This document shows positions 35,012 to 44,634 of a stretch of DNA of 64,000 bases, piece after piece. Source of the stretch: Pseudovibrio denitrificans JCM 12308. Its GTDB lineage: Bacteria; Pseudomonadota; Alphaproteobacteria; Rhizobiales; Stappiaceae. The position numbers and the translations under genes were made by a program. The notes under the pieces were generated by a model that saw only the letters and a list, made by a program, of their open reading frames with translations, was not told where the DNA came from and did no database searches. Position 1 is the first letter of the stretch. The number at the start of each line of letters is the position of its first letter. Location of the stretch: positions 1 to 64,000 of the forward strand of contig NZ_BAZK01000025.1 of assembly GCF_001310815.1 (NCBI RefSeq). Reading direction: 5' to 3'.

Positions 35012-35829
35012 ATGATTTTCGCGCAGCTCACCGACATTCACATCAAAGCTGGCGGAAAGTTCGCCTACAACTGCGTTGATACGCTGTCCCATCTGCGAAA
35101 GGCCGTGGCGCATCTGAACGCGTTCCGGCCCCGGCTGGACTTTGTAGTGATTAGCGGTGATCTCGTGGATCTGGGCAATGCAGATGAGTATGAGCTGTTT
35201 CGTCAGGAGATTGATCAGCTAACGATGCCGTTTTATGTGATCCCTGGCAACCATGATCATCGGGATGCGATGCGCGAGGCTTTTGCGGATCATGACTACC
35301 TGACCAATGAAGGCGCCCTGCAGTTCTCTATTGAGAAGGATGGTCTGCGGATCATCGGATTGGACACGACCATTCCGGGCAAACATGACGGGCATTTTGA
35401 TGCTGATAAACAGACATGGCTGCGTGCCGAACTGACAGCGCATAAAGATCAGCCGACGCTCGTATTCATGCATCATCCCCCTTCAAGACCGGCATTGAGC
35501 ACATGGATGACATCATGCTGATGCGTGCTGAGGAAGACTTCTGGCCTGTTGTCACCGGGCAATCACAGATCCTGCAGATTGCTTGTGGGCATGTGCACCG
35601 GGCGATTGAGGTTTTCAAAAACGGTATTCCGGTGAGCATTTGCCCTGCCTCAGGGCATCAGGTGACGCTTGACCTGGAGCCAGATGGAGAACCAAGCTTT
35701 GTGATGGATCCACCAGCGGTGCGGATCTTCCGCTGGACCGGAGGCGAGCTGATCAATCACCTGAGCTTTATCGGTGACTTTGGTGGGCGACATCCGTTCT
35801 TTGACAAGAACGGTAATCTGATCGACTAG
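35012..35829 (+). CDS. Calcineurin-like cyclic-nucleotide phosphodiesterase (CpdA-type), frameshifted near 35484
   Basis: A metallophosphoesterase of the class III cyclic-nucleotide phosphodiesterase type. All five metal-site motifs are present: QLTDIHI, ISGDLVDLG, IPGNHDHRD, FMHHPP and CGHVHR. The first frame ends after HHPPSRPALSTWM; adding one C to the run of five (CATCATCCCCC) gives HHPPFKTGIEHMDDIMLMRAEEDFW and joins the parts into about 272 residues. It may hydrolyse cAMP, for which a cyclase is encoded at 10946. Other phosphoester substrates cannot be excluded. It is convergent with the isochorismatase-like gene by a 4-base overlap. Confidence 0.85.
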
Positions 35830-36523
35830 GCTGGGTCTTTCTCAGCTCCAGCATCTGCAGCATTCTCAACGATGTCGTGGGAGACAGCGGCACCCATTTC
35901 CTGCAGTGCTTCTTTCTGCAGCTCCCAGGCTTTCTGATTGTAGGCGAGGATTGCCGGATCGCAGAGTTCTACACGATAGCCTCTGTTGAGTGCGCCAATG
36001 CTTGTGTTCTTCACGCAGGCATTGCCATCCAAACCGGTAAGGATCAGATGATCAAGCTGATGGGTTTTCAGAAATGCTGAGAGTTCCTGCTCGCCAAAGG
36101 CATCACTTTTGGACTTCTCAATATCCAGATCCGGCTTTGCTGTGATGCGGGGATCCATCTGGAGGCCAGCAGAGCCTTGCGCTCCCAGCCCTCCTCCCAG
36201 CAAGCGGACCAGAAAGTTGGTGTACCAACCTGATAGACATGCCGGATCGCGATGATTGGCCAGCTTTTTTGCTTGGCCAACTCTGCCAGTGCATTGATCT
36301 GATCGAGGCGGGATTGCAGGTACTCGGGATCCCATTTGCGGGAGCCGGTTTCCTTGGTGAAATCGGCCTGTACATCAATGATCAGCAGCGCCGTGCCACG
36401 ACGATCTTCAGATTTGATTGAGGGACCGTTGGTAGGGGTTTGAATCTTGAGAACACCCCAGAAGGTGTAGGCAGCAAGGGCTGCCAGAGCTAACAGAACT
36501 CCCAGAACCAGAATAAGTACCAT
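35826..36523 (-). CDS. Membrane-anchored isochorismatase-family hydrolase, frameshifted near 36220
   Basis: A cysteine hydrolase of the isochorismatase/nicotinamidase superfamily preceded by one N-terminal membrane span (MVLILVLGVLLALAALAAYTFW), an unusual anchor. Catalytic Asp is in LLIIDVQADF, and Cys in LDGNACVKNTS. The break after RHVYQVGTP is repaired by adding one A (CCAAC to CCAAAC), giving NFLVRLLGGGLGAQGSAG and the rest of the fold. The GGGGGA ribosome site supports the ATG at 36523. The substrate is unknown. It faces the phosphodiesterase gene tail to tail. Confidence 0.8.
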
Positions 36524-36605
36524 TCGATCCCCCAAGCCAATTTATGCCTGCAGCTGCACACTATCATGTGGGTGCAGCCCCAAAACATTTATGGATTTTT
36601 GGGGG

Positions 36606-36639
36606 TAAAACCGCTGAGAGACAAGCTCTTCCCAGCGGT
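36606..36639 (-). terminator. Probable terminator after panB
   Basis: Minus-strand ACCGCTG...CAGCGGT with an inner AGAG/CTCT pair, followed by TTTTACC. It lies 12 bases after the reconstructed panB stop codon. Confidence 0.6.
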
Positions 36640-36650
36640 CCTGAGCGGTC

Positions 36651-37455
36651 TTAGTAGGTTTCGTCAGCAGCTGGGAACTGCTCGCGGCGCACATCATTCG
36701 CGAATGCCTTCACACCCAGCTCGATCTGGATTTCAGCTCTGCGTATTTGCGGACAAATTTTGGTGTCTTGTCGAACATGCCGAGCATGTCATCCGTCACG
36801 AGGATCTGGCCGTCACAGTCTACAGAGGCGCCAATGCCGATGGTTGGGATTGGCACATTGTCAGAGATCTCGCGGGCAACTTCGTCTTTGGTGCCTTCCA
36901 CGACAACACAGAATGCGCCAGCTTCAACAACCTGCTTTGCGCATTCCAGCTGCTCCTGGCGGCTTTCTTCGTTTTTGCCAGCAACCTTGTAGCCGCCTTC
37001 CACATGCAGATACTGCGGGCGCAAGCGATATGAGCGACAACTGGGATACCGCGATCCACGAGGAAGCGGATGGTTTCAGGAGCTGCGGAGTTGTACTCCA
37101 GCTTAACGGCCTGACAGCCAGTTTCCTGCATCACGCGCAGTGCGTTGCGGTAAGCAGCCTGCGGGCTTTCTTCAAAAGAACCGAATGGCATATCGACGAC
37201 AACGAGCGCATTCTGAGAGCCACGCATAACGGCCTTGCCGTGCATGATCATCATATCCAGCGTGACGGCTGTTGTGTCTGGCAAGCCGTGGAGCACCATG
37301 CCAACGCTGTCTCCCACCAGCAGCAGATCGCAGTGTTCATCCAGCATCTGCGCGATTGGCGCAGTATAGGCAGTGAGGCAGACCAGCTTGTGATGGCCTT
37401 TTGCCTTCATGATGTCTTTAATGGTTTTCCGCCGAATTGCAGATGTATGAGACAT
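36651..37455 (-). CDS. panB: 3-methyl-2-oxobutanoate hydroxymethyltransferase, two frameshifts (near 37028 and 36738)
   Basis: PanB makes ketopantoate from 2-oxoisovalerate and methylene-tetrahydrofolate, the first step of pantothenate synthesis. Visible motifs are CLTAYTAPIAQMLDEHCDLLLVGDSVGMVLHG, DMPFGSFEESP, AVKLEYNSAAPETIRFLVDRGIPVVAHI, then in frame two VEGGYKVAGK, FCVVVEGT and IPTIGIGASVDCDGQILVTDDMLGM, and in frame three IQIELGVKAFANDVRREQFPAADETY. Restoring G (ATCGC to ATCGGC) and A (GAAATCC to GAAAATCC) gives about 268 residues, the normal size. panC is not in the window. Confidence 0.92.
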
Positions 37456-37772
37456 GATTTTAGGTGCCCGTTTCGTTCATCCAAAGCAGCTTGCCCTTGC
37501 TCAGAGCTTTTGTACTGCTTGTATCCTTTGTTATCCCGCGCACTCGCTGCCAGTCTGTCAGCACATTTCCTGAGTACGCGTTATTATTATTGGGTTTCGA
37601 TTTTTGCCTGTGCTTTCAGAGGTATGCCTTTGCGCTACCTCACTGAAAGGCGCGCATCACCCCTCAGAATTGCGCATTGCAACATGTGCCCCTGCGCCTT
37701 TATAGGGAATTTTCGGAGAATATTAAATAACGTTGAGAGACCCAATGGAACTTTTGGTGCGGTATGTACCCG
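37456..37772. other. Intergenic region upstream of panB
   Basis: A 317-base gap holding the panB promoter region and the 3' flank of the AraC gene. No gene, RNA or clear operator was recognised. Confidence 0.4.
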
Positions 37773-38835
37773 TCACAGTTGAGTTGCGGACTTTCTAAAC
37801 TGACTGGGTGTCTCCCCTGTCCACTGCTTGAAAGCCCTGCGAAACACCCTTGGATCAGAGTAACCCAACTCCGCTGCGATCTGCTCTGAGGACAGGCGAG
37901 ACCACAACAGCAACTCCATGGCCTGAGACTGACGGATCTGAGAGAGGATGTCCCGGAAGGAGACCTGAGAGGCTGAAAGTTTGCGGCGGAAGCTGCGCTC
38001 GCTCATGGAGAAAACACCAGCAATTTCCTCGATGGATGGGTTGTTTTTCAATCGGCGGCGGGCTTCTTCTTCGACAGACTTGAGGAAGTCGAGACGCGTG
38101 CTTTCTTCCTGCATCATGCCAGCCAGCAGTGTTTCCACCTCATGCAGAACAAATCGGTCCGCAGTTGCCAATGGTCGTTGCAGGTGGTCTGCATCAAACT
38201 CGATAGCATTTCGTGAAGCTTCGAATATGACGGATGAGCCGAGAGCGTCCTGAAACAGGCTCTTCTTTTCAGGTGGTGTCTGCATCATCTCGATACGATT
38301 GATCGCTTGCTTGCTTCCTGTGGTGAAACGGACAACGCCCACCATGGCTGCGAACAGCTCCTGAACGAAGAACGTGAGGAGCACAGGTTCATGAAAGCGG
38401 CTGCGAGCGATCATAGTGAGGGCGTTGCCGGAGGATGGCTCCAGATCAATCTCCAGCATACTACCGGTGAGACGGTGATACCGGATGCCCAGTTCCAGTG
38501 CCTCTCTGCCCGTTGCGCTTGCCATAACGCCAAGCTAACGAGGCCAAGTGAGGTAATGGATTGACGGTGTCCAACGGCCAGACCGAGGCTTTCATCTCCC
38601 GTCAAAGCCAGTGCTTTCAGGATGATCAAGCGGCTTTGCTGGTAGGTCAGGCGGGCATCATGTGAGAGGAAGCTGTCGGGTCGGCGTACTGGTCCAGCAC
38701 CGTGTGCGGCAGGACTTTTTCAGCCGCAATACTGCGCTGCTCCAGCTCTTGCAGCAGGTAGCGCAGCAAGTGTGGTGGCACCTTTGAGCGCTGTGCCACA
38801 TCTGACAAGGCCAACTGATGATTTTCCGTCTGCAT
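37773..38835 (-). CDS. AraC-family transcriptional regulator, two frameshifts (near 38668 and 38524)
   Basis: AraC regulator with the N-terminal ligand domain of the OruR/arabinose-binding-like type and a C-terminal double helix-turn-helix: IEEIAGVFSMSERSFRRKLSAS and SSEQIAAELGYSDPRVFRRAFKQWTGETPSQFR. The N-terminal part is split into three frames (DVAQRSKVPPHLLRYLLQEL; SRLIILKALALTGDESLGLAVG; ATGREALELGIRYHRLTG). Adding C to CACATG and A to GTTATGG rejoins them to about 354 residues. GGGAGGGG precedes the ATG at 38835. It is divergent from the monooxygenase-SDR pair, the likely target. Confidence 0.88.
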
Positions 38836-38982
38836 GTCCCCTCCCGCCACGCTCATGCTAGCGGAAACACGGGAGTGACCGCAAGATATGGCCGAAATTG
38901 TCCGCCCTACGTCCGTATATGTCCTTCTAATCCACCTTAATCTTCCCCTAAGGTAAACCTTTCACAGTTCGGGGAGGGAACG

Positions 38983-40363
38983 GTGGAGATTATTGATAGA
39001 GGTGACGCGGTTTGCATTGCTGGTGCAGGCCCGGCGGGGCTTGTGATGGCCCGCGCATTACAGCACAACGGCATTGAGTGGGATCAGTTTGATCCAAACC
39101 CGGATGTGGGCGGTCTCTGGGACATTAAGCACGAAGGCACTGCGATTTATGAGAGCGCGCATTTCATCAGCTCTCGCAGCTTGTCTGGCTTTGCTGACTT
39201 TCCGATGCCGGATCACTTTGCAGATTACCCCAAGCACACAGAGATCCTGAAGTACCTGCATGACTTTGCAGAGGCTTATGGCCTGCGGGAGAAAATCACT
39301 TTCTCAACCAAGATTGAAAAACTGACCAAAACCAAGGATGATCGTTGGCAGGTACAGCTCTCCAACGGCGAATGCCGCGAGTACAAGGCTGTTGTTTGTG
39401 CCACGGGATCACAGTGGCAGGCCAATATGCCCGCGTTGAAGCTCATTTGATGGCGAGATCCGCCACAGCCAGACCTACAAGAACATTCGTGAGTTTGACG
39501 GTAAACGGGTGTTGGTGGTCGGAGCTGGCAATTCTGGCTGCGATATTGCCTGTGATGCGGGCGTGATGGGCGAAAAGGCCTTCATTTCCATGCGGCGTGG
39601 CTATCACATCATTCCCAAGCACGTGTTTGGCATGCCTGCCGATGTGTTTGCGGATGGCGGGCCTGATCTGCCGGTTTGGCTGATCCGTCCTTTCTTCACC
39701 TTGCTGCTGCGCATGTTCAACGGCAGCCTGCAGCGGTTTGGAATACCCAAGCCAGATCATAAGTTGTTTGAGACCCATCCGCTGCTCAACACCCAACTGG
39801 TGCATTCGCTGCAGCACGGGGATGTAACGGTGAAGCCGGATGTGGATCGGCTGGACGGCAAATACGTGGTGTTTAAGGATGGCAGCCGCGAAGAGATTGA
39901 CCTGATCCTTTGCGCGACTGGCTATAACCAGCAGTTGGATTTTGCGGGTGACTACTTCAGCTATGAAGGCGGGCGGCCCAAGATGTTCATTCAGGCGGCT
40001 TCGCGCGAGCACAAAAACCTGTTTGGTATCAGTTACATTGAAACTAACTCCGGCGCTTACAAGCGCTTTGACTACATGGCCGGGCTGGTCGCCAACTATC
40101 TGAAGGATCAGCGGGATAATCCTTCCCGTGCCAGCCAGCTGGAGGCGATCATTAGAAGTGAAACGCCTGATCTTTCCGGTGGCATTCATTTCCTGAAAAC
40201 GGACCGGCACGCTGGCTACTGCGATGCAGTGGCGCACACCAAGTATGTAAAGAAGCTTTATCAGCGGATGGGATGGACGTTCCCGGAGGATATTCGGTTC
40301 AAGCGCGCTACCCCCAAATCCAAGCAAGCTCAAACTGCTAAGAAGGCGGAGGTTGCTGCATGA
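38983..40363 (+). CDS. Flavin-containing monooxygenase, net +1 shift (two lost bases) near 39440
   Basis: FAD/NADPH monooxygenase of the Baeyer-Villiger/FMO class. FAD site CIAGAGPAGLVMARAL, then SFTGFADFPM-like SLSGFADFPMPDHFADYPKH, the break, and the NADPH site VLVVGAGNSGCDIACDA, followed by the ATGY motif LILCATGYNQQLDF. The two halves differ by one base in the opposite sense to other breaks, but losing one G (TTGAAG for TTGGAAG) and one T (CATTTG for CATTTTG) gives ALEAHFDGEIRHSQTYKN and the right frame. The GTG start at 38983 has GGGGAGGG upstream. It is coupled to the SDR gene by an ATGA overlap. Confidence 0.88.
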
Positions 40364-41280
40364 GCACCTATCGTTTTCAGGGGCGAACGGCGGTGATCAC
40401 CGGTGGTGGCGGTGACATCGCCGGACACATCGCCACGCGTTTGCATGAGCGGGGCATGAACCTGGTGCTGGCAGACAAAAATGGTCGGGCTGCCCGAGAG
40501 CTTCAGGCCCGGCTGGATAACCTGCGGGTTCATGTGTTTGAGGGGGATCTGACACAGCGTGATGAGATGGAGTGTCTCTTACGCGAGGTGGAAGAGAACT
40601 TTGGCGTGCTGGATGTTCTCATCAACAACATGGCAATCACCAAGGTTGACCGCTTTCATGAGCGCGCACCAGAAAGCATTGAAGAAGAGATTGCTATCAA
40701 CATGGTCGCCCCTTTGGTATTGAGCCGATTGGCGGTGCCTTATCTGCTGAAGGGTGATGATCCGCGTATCATCACAACCACTTCGCTTGGCGGTATTCAG
40801 CCGCTTCGGGAAACACCGATTTATGCGGCGACCAAGTTCGGTTTGCGTGGTGCCATGCTCTCCTTTGCGCTGGATGAGGACCTGCACGGCATCAAGGTGA
40901 GCTGCGTTCTGCCCACAGCGACAGACACTTACATGCTGCGGCAAGAAGCGTTGGAAGGTGGCAGTGTGCTCAACTTTATCGATGAGCCTCAGTCACCCAG
41001 CGTGGTGGCTGATCAGTTTGTGAAGCATCTGGAAAAGCCATGCCTGGAGCGCTATCCCAAAGCCAGCGATTCCTGGTTGACCCGGTTGGCCATGCTGCTG
41101 CCCAATCTGATGCCCCGCATTCTGCCGTTCTTTGAAAAGAAAGGCCGACGCGGCATGGCAAAGTATGTGGCTTCGCTGCGCAGGCAAGGCCTGCTGGTTG
41201 AGGTGGACGGCAAACTTTATCAGCGCCAGCGGCTTTATCTGGACAAGCCGGAAATGGAGCAGGAGTTGGAGAAGAGTTAG
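40360..41280 (+). CDS. Short-chain dehydrogenase/reductase
   Basis: SDR oxidoreductase of 306 aa. The nucleotide-binding loop reads VITGGGGDIAGHIA (GxxxGxG variant GGGGDIAG), with LINNMA, the catalytic Ser in TTTSLGGIQ and YAATK as the YxxxK pair. A basic/hydrophobic C-terminal extension of about 60 residues (LPNLMPRILPFFEKKGRRGMAKY) suggests a membrane-near location. With the monooxygenase and AraC regulator it resembles mymA-type clusters that oxidise a ketone or lipid-like substrate; the substrate is unknown. Confidence 0.9.
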   Translation: MSTYRFQGRTAVITGGGGDIAGHIATRLHERGMNLVLADKNGRAARELQARLDNLRVHVFEGDLTQRDEMECLLREVEENFGVLDVLINNMAITKVDRFHERAPESIEEEIAINMVAPLVLSRLAVPYLLKGDDPRIITTTSLGGIQPLRETPIYAATKFGLRGAMLSFALDEDLHGIKVSCVLPTATDTYMLRQEALEGGSVLNFIDEPQSPSVVADQFVKHLEKPCLERYPKASDSWLTRLAMLLPNLMPRILPFFEKKGRRGMAKYVASLRRQGLLVEVDGKLYQRQRLYLDKPEMEQELEKS

Positions 41281-41413
41281 GTGCTTGTTGCTTGACTCTT
41301 CTTAAAGCTCGGCCTGCACTGGTCCCATCATTCAAGCTGGATGTTTTAAATGTCACAACACACGTATAGGTAGGCCTTTATGGTTGGCATCAAACAGATA
41401 ACTTTGGTGCCCC

Positions 41414-42394
41414 ATGCCCATTTCAAATACCAGCTCTTCACCGCCCGCTATTTCCAGCGGACAGATCCAACAGGACGCGAACATCAGTTCTGCGACGACA
41501 AAAGCGGAAGTCCCCAACGAGAGCACTAAAGCCGCGCACGAAGGCAAGACGGGATACTTCTATGCTCCGTTTGTGTCGGAGGACATGCTTACACTCGTGC
41601 TAAACACCAATCATGCACGACGCTCAGCAAACAAGGACATTCGTAACATCATTGTGCAAAGTGATGCCGACAAACAGCAACTCGATATGCTCAAGCATCA
41701 AATGGCCGAGAAACTCTTCAAAGATGCAGGGCGCCCCCTCGTGATGGGCAACTCACTCATTGCGAAAAACAATGCTACAGAACAAGAGTATATTCAGGCT
41801 GTTGGAACTCAGCACTTTGAGGAAGCCCTGAGAGCATCAGAAGACATCGCATGGCGCGCAGATACGCTGAAACGAACTGAAGTTATCAGCAATGAGCACT
41901 CACAGATTTTCAGCACATTGAAAAAAGATGAGAGCAAGATTTACATTGTCGGTCATAGCTCGCATGGGTCCGATAAAATCGTTGATGACAGGCAGGGCTC
42001 TCAACCAAGGAATGCTATCTCTTCTAAAGAACTCGCCCAACGCCTTTCTCAGGGGGGGCTGAGTAAATCTTTCACGGATGTTCGTGTTGTCGCCTGCTAC
42101 AGCGCAGATGCACGACAACCAGCCTCATTTGATGCCACAGATCTTCAGCGTGCATCTGAGCGTGAAGTAACGAAGACGTGGTTCTTCGGCCAAGAAAAGG
42201 TTGTTGCACAGCCCTTCGCCCAGTCTTTAGCGAATGAACTGAAAAAAGCCGGGTTCGAGCAACCTGAAGTCTCCGGATATCACGGCCGCACAATCATTGA
42301 ATCAAAAGATGGGCACAGGTACCAACACCTTTCAGAAGACAGTCAAGAACTGATCAGAAGTTCTGAACTCAAACAGATATTTAAGCCAGTTTAG
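41414..42394 (+). CDS. Putative clan CD (caspase/CPD-like) cysteine protease, possible secreted effector
   Basis: I do not recognise a named protein. The 326 residues divide into a Ser/Thr/Gln-rich, low-complexity start (about 1-45), a helical middle part, and a C-terminal part from about 175. That part reads KIYIVGHSSHG (His 184-Gly 185), ISSKELAQRL, DVRVVACYSAD (Cys 228), QPFAQSLANELKKAGF and RTIIESKDGHRYQH. The order His-Gly, S..ELA..L, strand-Cys-S, then an F.Q.L..A...G helix and a K/D..G+.+. strand is that of the RTX-toxin cysteine protease domain (C80). No signal peptide is seen. The N-terminus resembles type III secretion signals. Codon use is AT-richer than its neighbours, so it may be acquired. 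Alternative: an intracellular peptidase. Confidence 0.55.
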   Translation: MPISNTSSSPPAISSGQIQQDANISSATTKAEVPNESTKAAHEGKTGYFYAPFVSEDMLTLVLNTNHARRSANKDIRNIIVQSDADKQQLDMLKHQMAEKLFKDAGRPLVMGNSLIAKNNATEQEYIQAVGTQHFEEALRASEDIAWRADTLKRTEVISNEHSQIFSTLKKDESKIYIVGHSSHGSDKIVDDRQGSQPRNAISSKELAQRLSQGGLSKSFTDVRVVACYSADARQPASFDATDLQRASEREVTKTWFFGQEKVVAQPFAQSLANELKKAGFEQPEVSGYHGRTIIESKDGHRYQHLSEDSQELIRSSELKQIFKPV

Positions 42395-42404
42395 CTCAGT
42401 TAGG

Positions 42405-43718
42405 TTACAGCCTGTCGCGTAGGCTGTAGTAGAGCATGCCGAGGACCATGAGTGGCCAGCGGAAGTGGCGGCCACCGGGGAAGACGTGGGTTGGGACTTT
42501 TTCCATCACATCAAACCGGCGGGCTTGTCCGTCGATGGCCTCTGCCATGAGCTGCCCTGCCAGTGTTGCCATGGCGACACCGTGGCCTGAGAAGCCGCTG
42601 GCGTTGAGCATGTTGGGAGCGAGCTTTGCAAAGTACGGCATCCGGTTGAGCGTGATGCCCAGCGTGCCGCCCCAGCCGTACTCAATCGGCACATCCTTGA
42701 GCTGCGGGTAGATCTGCAACATAGGTTTGCGCACGAAGGCCTTGATGTCCTGCGGGAACTGGAAGCTGTAACTTTCCCCTCCCCCAAACAGCAGGCGATT
42801 GTCTGCGGACAGGCGGTAGTAGTTGATCACAAACCGGGAATCCGCCACGGCTGCATCATTGGCGATCAGAGTTCTAGCGAGGTCTTCGCCCAGCGGCTCA
42901 GTGGCAATGATGTAGTTGTTGATGGGCATGACCCGTGAGGCGACACGCGTTTCCAGACTGTCGATGTAACCATTGCACGCGAAGACCACATAACGGGCGG
43001 TGACCTGACCGTTGGCAAGCTTCAGTCTGGCAGGTTCCCCTTTCTGGATGTCTTGCACCTCTGAGTTCTCAAAGATCTGGACACCTGCGTTTTGACAGGC
43101 TTCTGCCAGCCCCAATGCGAAGTTGAGGGGATGGAGGTGTGCGGCGCCCATATCCAGCGTGCCACCGTGATACGCCGTTGTATCGAGCAACTCTTGTATT
43201 TCCGCTTTATCTACAAAGCGGATCTGGTCGTAATTGTAAGTGCCTGCAAGCTTTTCGGCATAGGCTTTGCTGTGACTGACGTAGCTTTGTTTGTGGTCGG
43301 CATGGAGAATACCGGGTTTCAGATCACAGCTGATCTGGTGTTTGGCAATGAGATCTTTGACCAGAGATTTGGCGGTTTCAGCAAGGATCCAGAGTTCCCG
43401 TGCGCGCTCCAGCCCGACAAGGCTTTCCAGTTCATCCTGATCCTTGCGCTGCCCGGTTCCCAGCTGACCGCCATTGCGGCCAGAAGCGCCCCAGCCGACA
43501 CGGTGTGCATCGAGCAGGTGGACCTTGTAGCCACGCTCAGCCAGATGCAATGCAGAGGAAAGACCAGCGTAGCCTGCACCAATCACGCAGACGTCGCAGG
43601 AGTGCTCCCCTTCCAGCACCGGAAAGGAGAACTGCTTGTTTGCAGTCGCGGTGTAGTAGGAAGCAGGGTATTCGCCTGCCTTGTCGTTGGCGTGAAGAAA
43701 GCCTTGCGAAATAGCCAT
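42405..43718 (-). CDS. FAD-dependent oxidoreductase, gamma-glutamylputrescine oxidase-like
   Basis: DAO-type flavoenzyme, 437 aa. The FAD dinucleotide motif is CDVCVIGAGYAGLSSALHLAERGYKVHLLDA, followed by WGASGRNGGQLGTGQRKD (the GRNGGQ motif of PuuB and related amine oxidases), and the C-terminal flavin-contact region GWGGTLGITLNRMPYFAKL and GFSGHGVAMATLAGQLMAEA. It probably oxidises a gamma-glutamylated polyamine or an N-methyl amino acid. The start at 43718 (AGGGA upstream) is preferred over 43724. An amidotransferase lies just upstream on the same strand, which supports PuuB-like work. Confidence 0.85.
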   Translation of the reverse strand: MAISQGFLHANDKAGEYPASYYTATANKQFSFPVLEGEHSCDVCVIGAGYAGLSSALHLAERGYKVHLLDAHRVGWGASGRNGGQLGTGQRKDQDELESLVGLERARELWILAETAKSLVKDLIAKHQISCDLKPGILHADHKQSYVSHSKAYAEKLAGTYNYDQIRFVDKAEIQELLDTTAYHGGTLDMGAAHLHPLNFALGLAEACQNAGVQIFENSEVQDIQKGEPARLKLANGQVTARYVVFACNGYIDSLETRVASRVMPINNYIIATEPLGEDLARTLIANDAAVADSRFVINYYRLSADNRLLFGGGESYSFQFPQDIKAFVRKPMLQIYPQLKDVPIEYGWGGTLGITLNRMPYFAKLAPNMLNASGFSGHGVAMATLAGQLMAEAIDGQARRFDVMEKVPTHVFPGGRHFRWPLMVLGMLYYSLRDRL

Positions 43719-43778
43719 GTACATCCCTGATGGGACTTAAGGTTCTCCCCCAAGCCCCCAAGACAGCGCAGGTTTTGG

Positions 43779-44519
43779 TTAGTGCCCTTCTTGTTTTTCT
43801 CGCACGGCAGCCTGCTGAATAAAGTTTACGATCATGTGCGCGACTTCGCTGATCTGCATGGGTGCATCGGAAGACGCAATGGCATGATCGGCAATGTCTT
43901 CCGGCAGTGTGTCACCGCGACGTTCTTTGAAGAGAGCGACTGAATAATCCTTGTTGAACTCCGGGTGCCCTTGCAGTGTGAACGCTCTGCCCTTGTAATC
44001 AATGGCAGCAAACTCACAGAAGTCAGAGGAGGCTATGACCTCGCCATCTTCCGGCAATCTGGTCACCTGATCCTGATGGTAGGCCTCGATGGAGAAGCTG
44101 GTCAGGCCTTCCGGTACCCAACTTGGATTCTCCAAAACGTAGTAGGTGAAGACACCGCAGCCCCAGCCTTTGTCGGACTTTTCAGCCTTCCCGCCCAGCG
44201 CTTCTGCGAGGATCTGGTGTCCGAAGCAAATGCCGACGATTGGCACGTGCTCGTCATAGGCGTTTTTAAGGAAAGTTTTGAGCCTGTCGATCCATTCAAG
44301 GTCATCATAGACGCCGTGTTTGGAGCCTGTGATCAGCCAGCCGTCGCAATCATGGACGGTTTGAGGCAACTGACCATCCACCACAGGATAGGACATATAG
44401 TGCCAGTCGGCCCCCTGCTCTTTTAAGAGCGTTTCGAACATTGACGGGTAATCACCAAAGGTCTTGCTCAGATTTTCAGGTGGTCGGCCAACTTCCAGAA
44501 TTCCAAGTTTAAAGGTCAA
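43779..44519 (-). CDS. Class I glutamine amidotransferase-like protein, TTG start
   Basis: Standalone GATase1 protein of 246 aa. Nucleophile elbow GICFGHQILAEALGG with Cys about residue 98; catalytic His/Glu in LQGHPEF. The first strand (TFKLGILEVGRPPENL) begins right after a TTG at 44519 that has GGAG seven bases upstream; no in-frame ATG suits, so TTG is chosen over the longer reading from 44621. It lies upstream of the PuuB-like oxidase, 60 bases apart on the same strand; a PuuD-like gamma-glutamyl hydrolase role is possible but unproven. Confidence 0.8.
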   Translation of the reverse strand: MTFKLGILEVGRPPENLSKTFGDYPSMFETLLKEQGADWHYMSYPVVDGQLPQTVHDCDGWLITGSKHGVYDDLEWIDRLKTFLKNAYDEHVPIVGICFGHQILAEALGGKAEKSDKGWGCGVFTYYVLENPSWVPEGLTSFSIEAYHQDQVTRLPEDGEVIASSDFCEFAAIDYKGRAFTLQGHPEFNKDYSVALFKERRGDTLPEDIADHAIASSDAPMQISEVAHMIVNFIQQAAVREKQEGH

Positions 44520-44634
44520 AGAGCACTCCAAAATTCCAAGAGGCAAACGCCGCAAATATATCAGGATGGAATGTCCAGTTATATCCTGTCGGCTTTGCCT
44601 CTGTAAACTCTTGGAGGCCACTTGGGTGCAATTC

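Noticed and set aside
42406..42428. TACAGCCT / AGGCTGTA hairpin at the end of the PuuB-like gene
   Set aside because: It encodes the last residues of that gene and has no T run on either side; a terminator role is doubtful.
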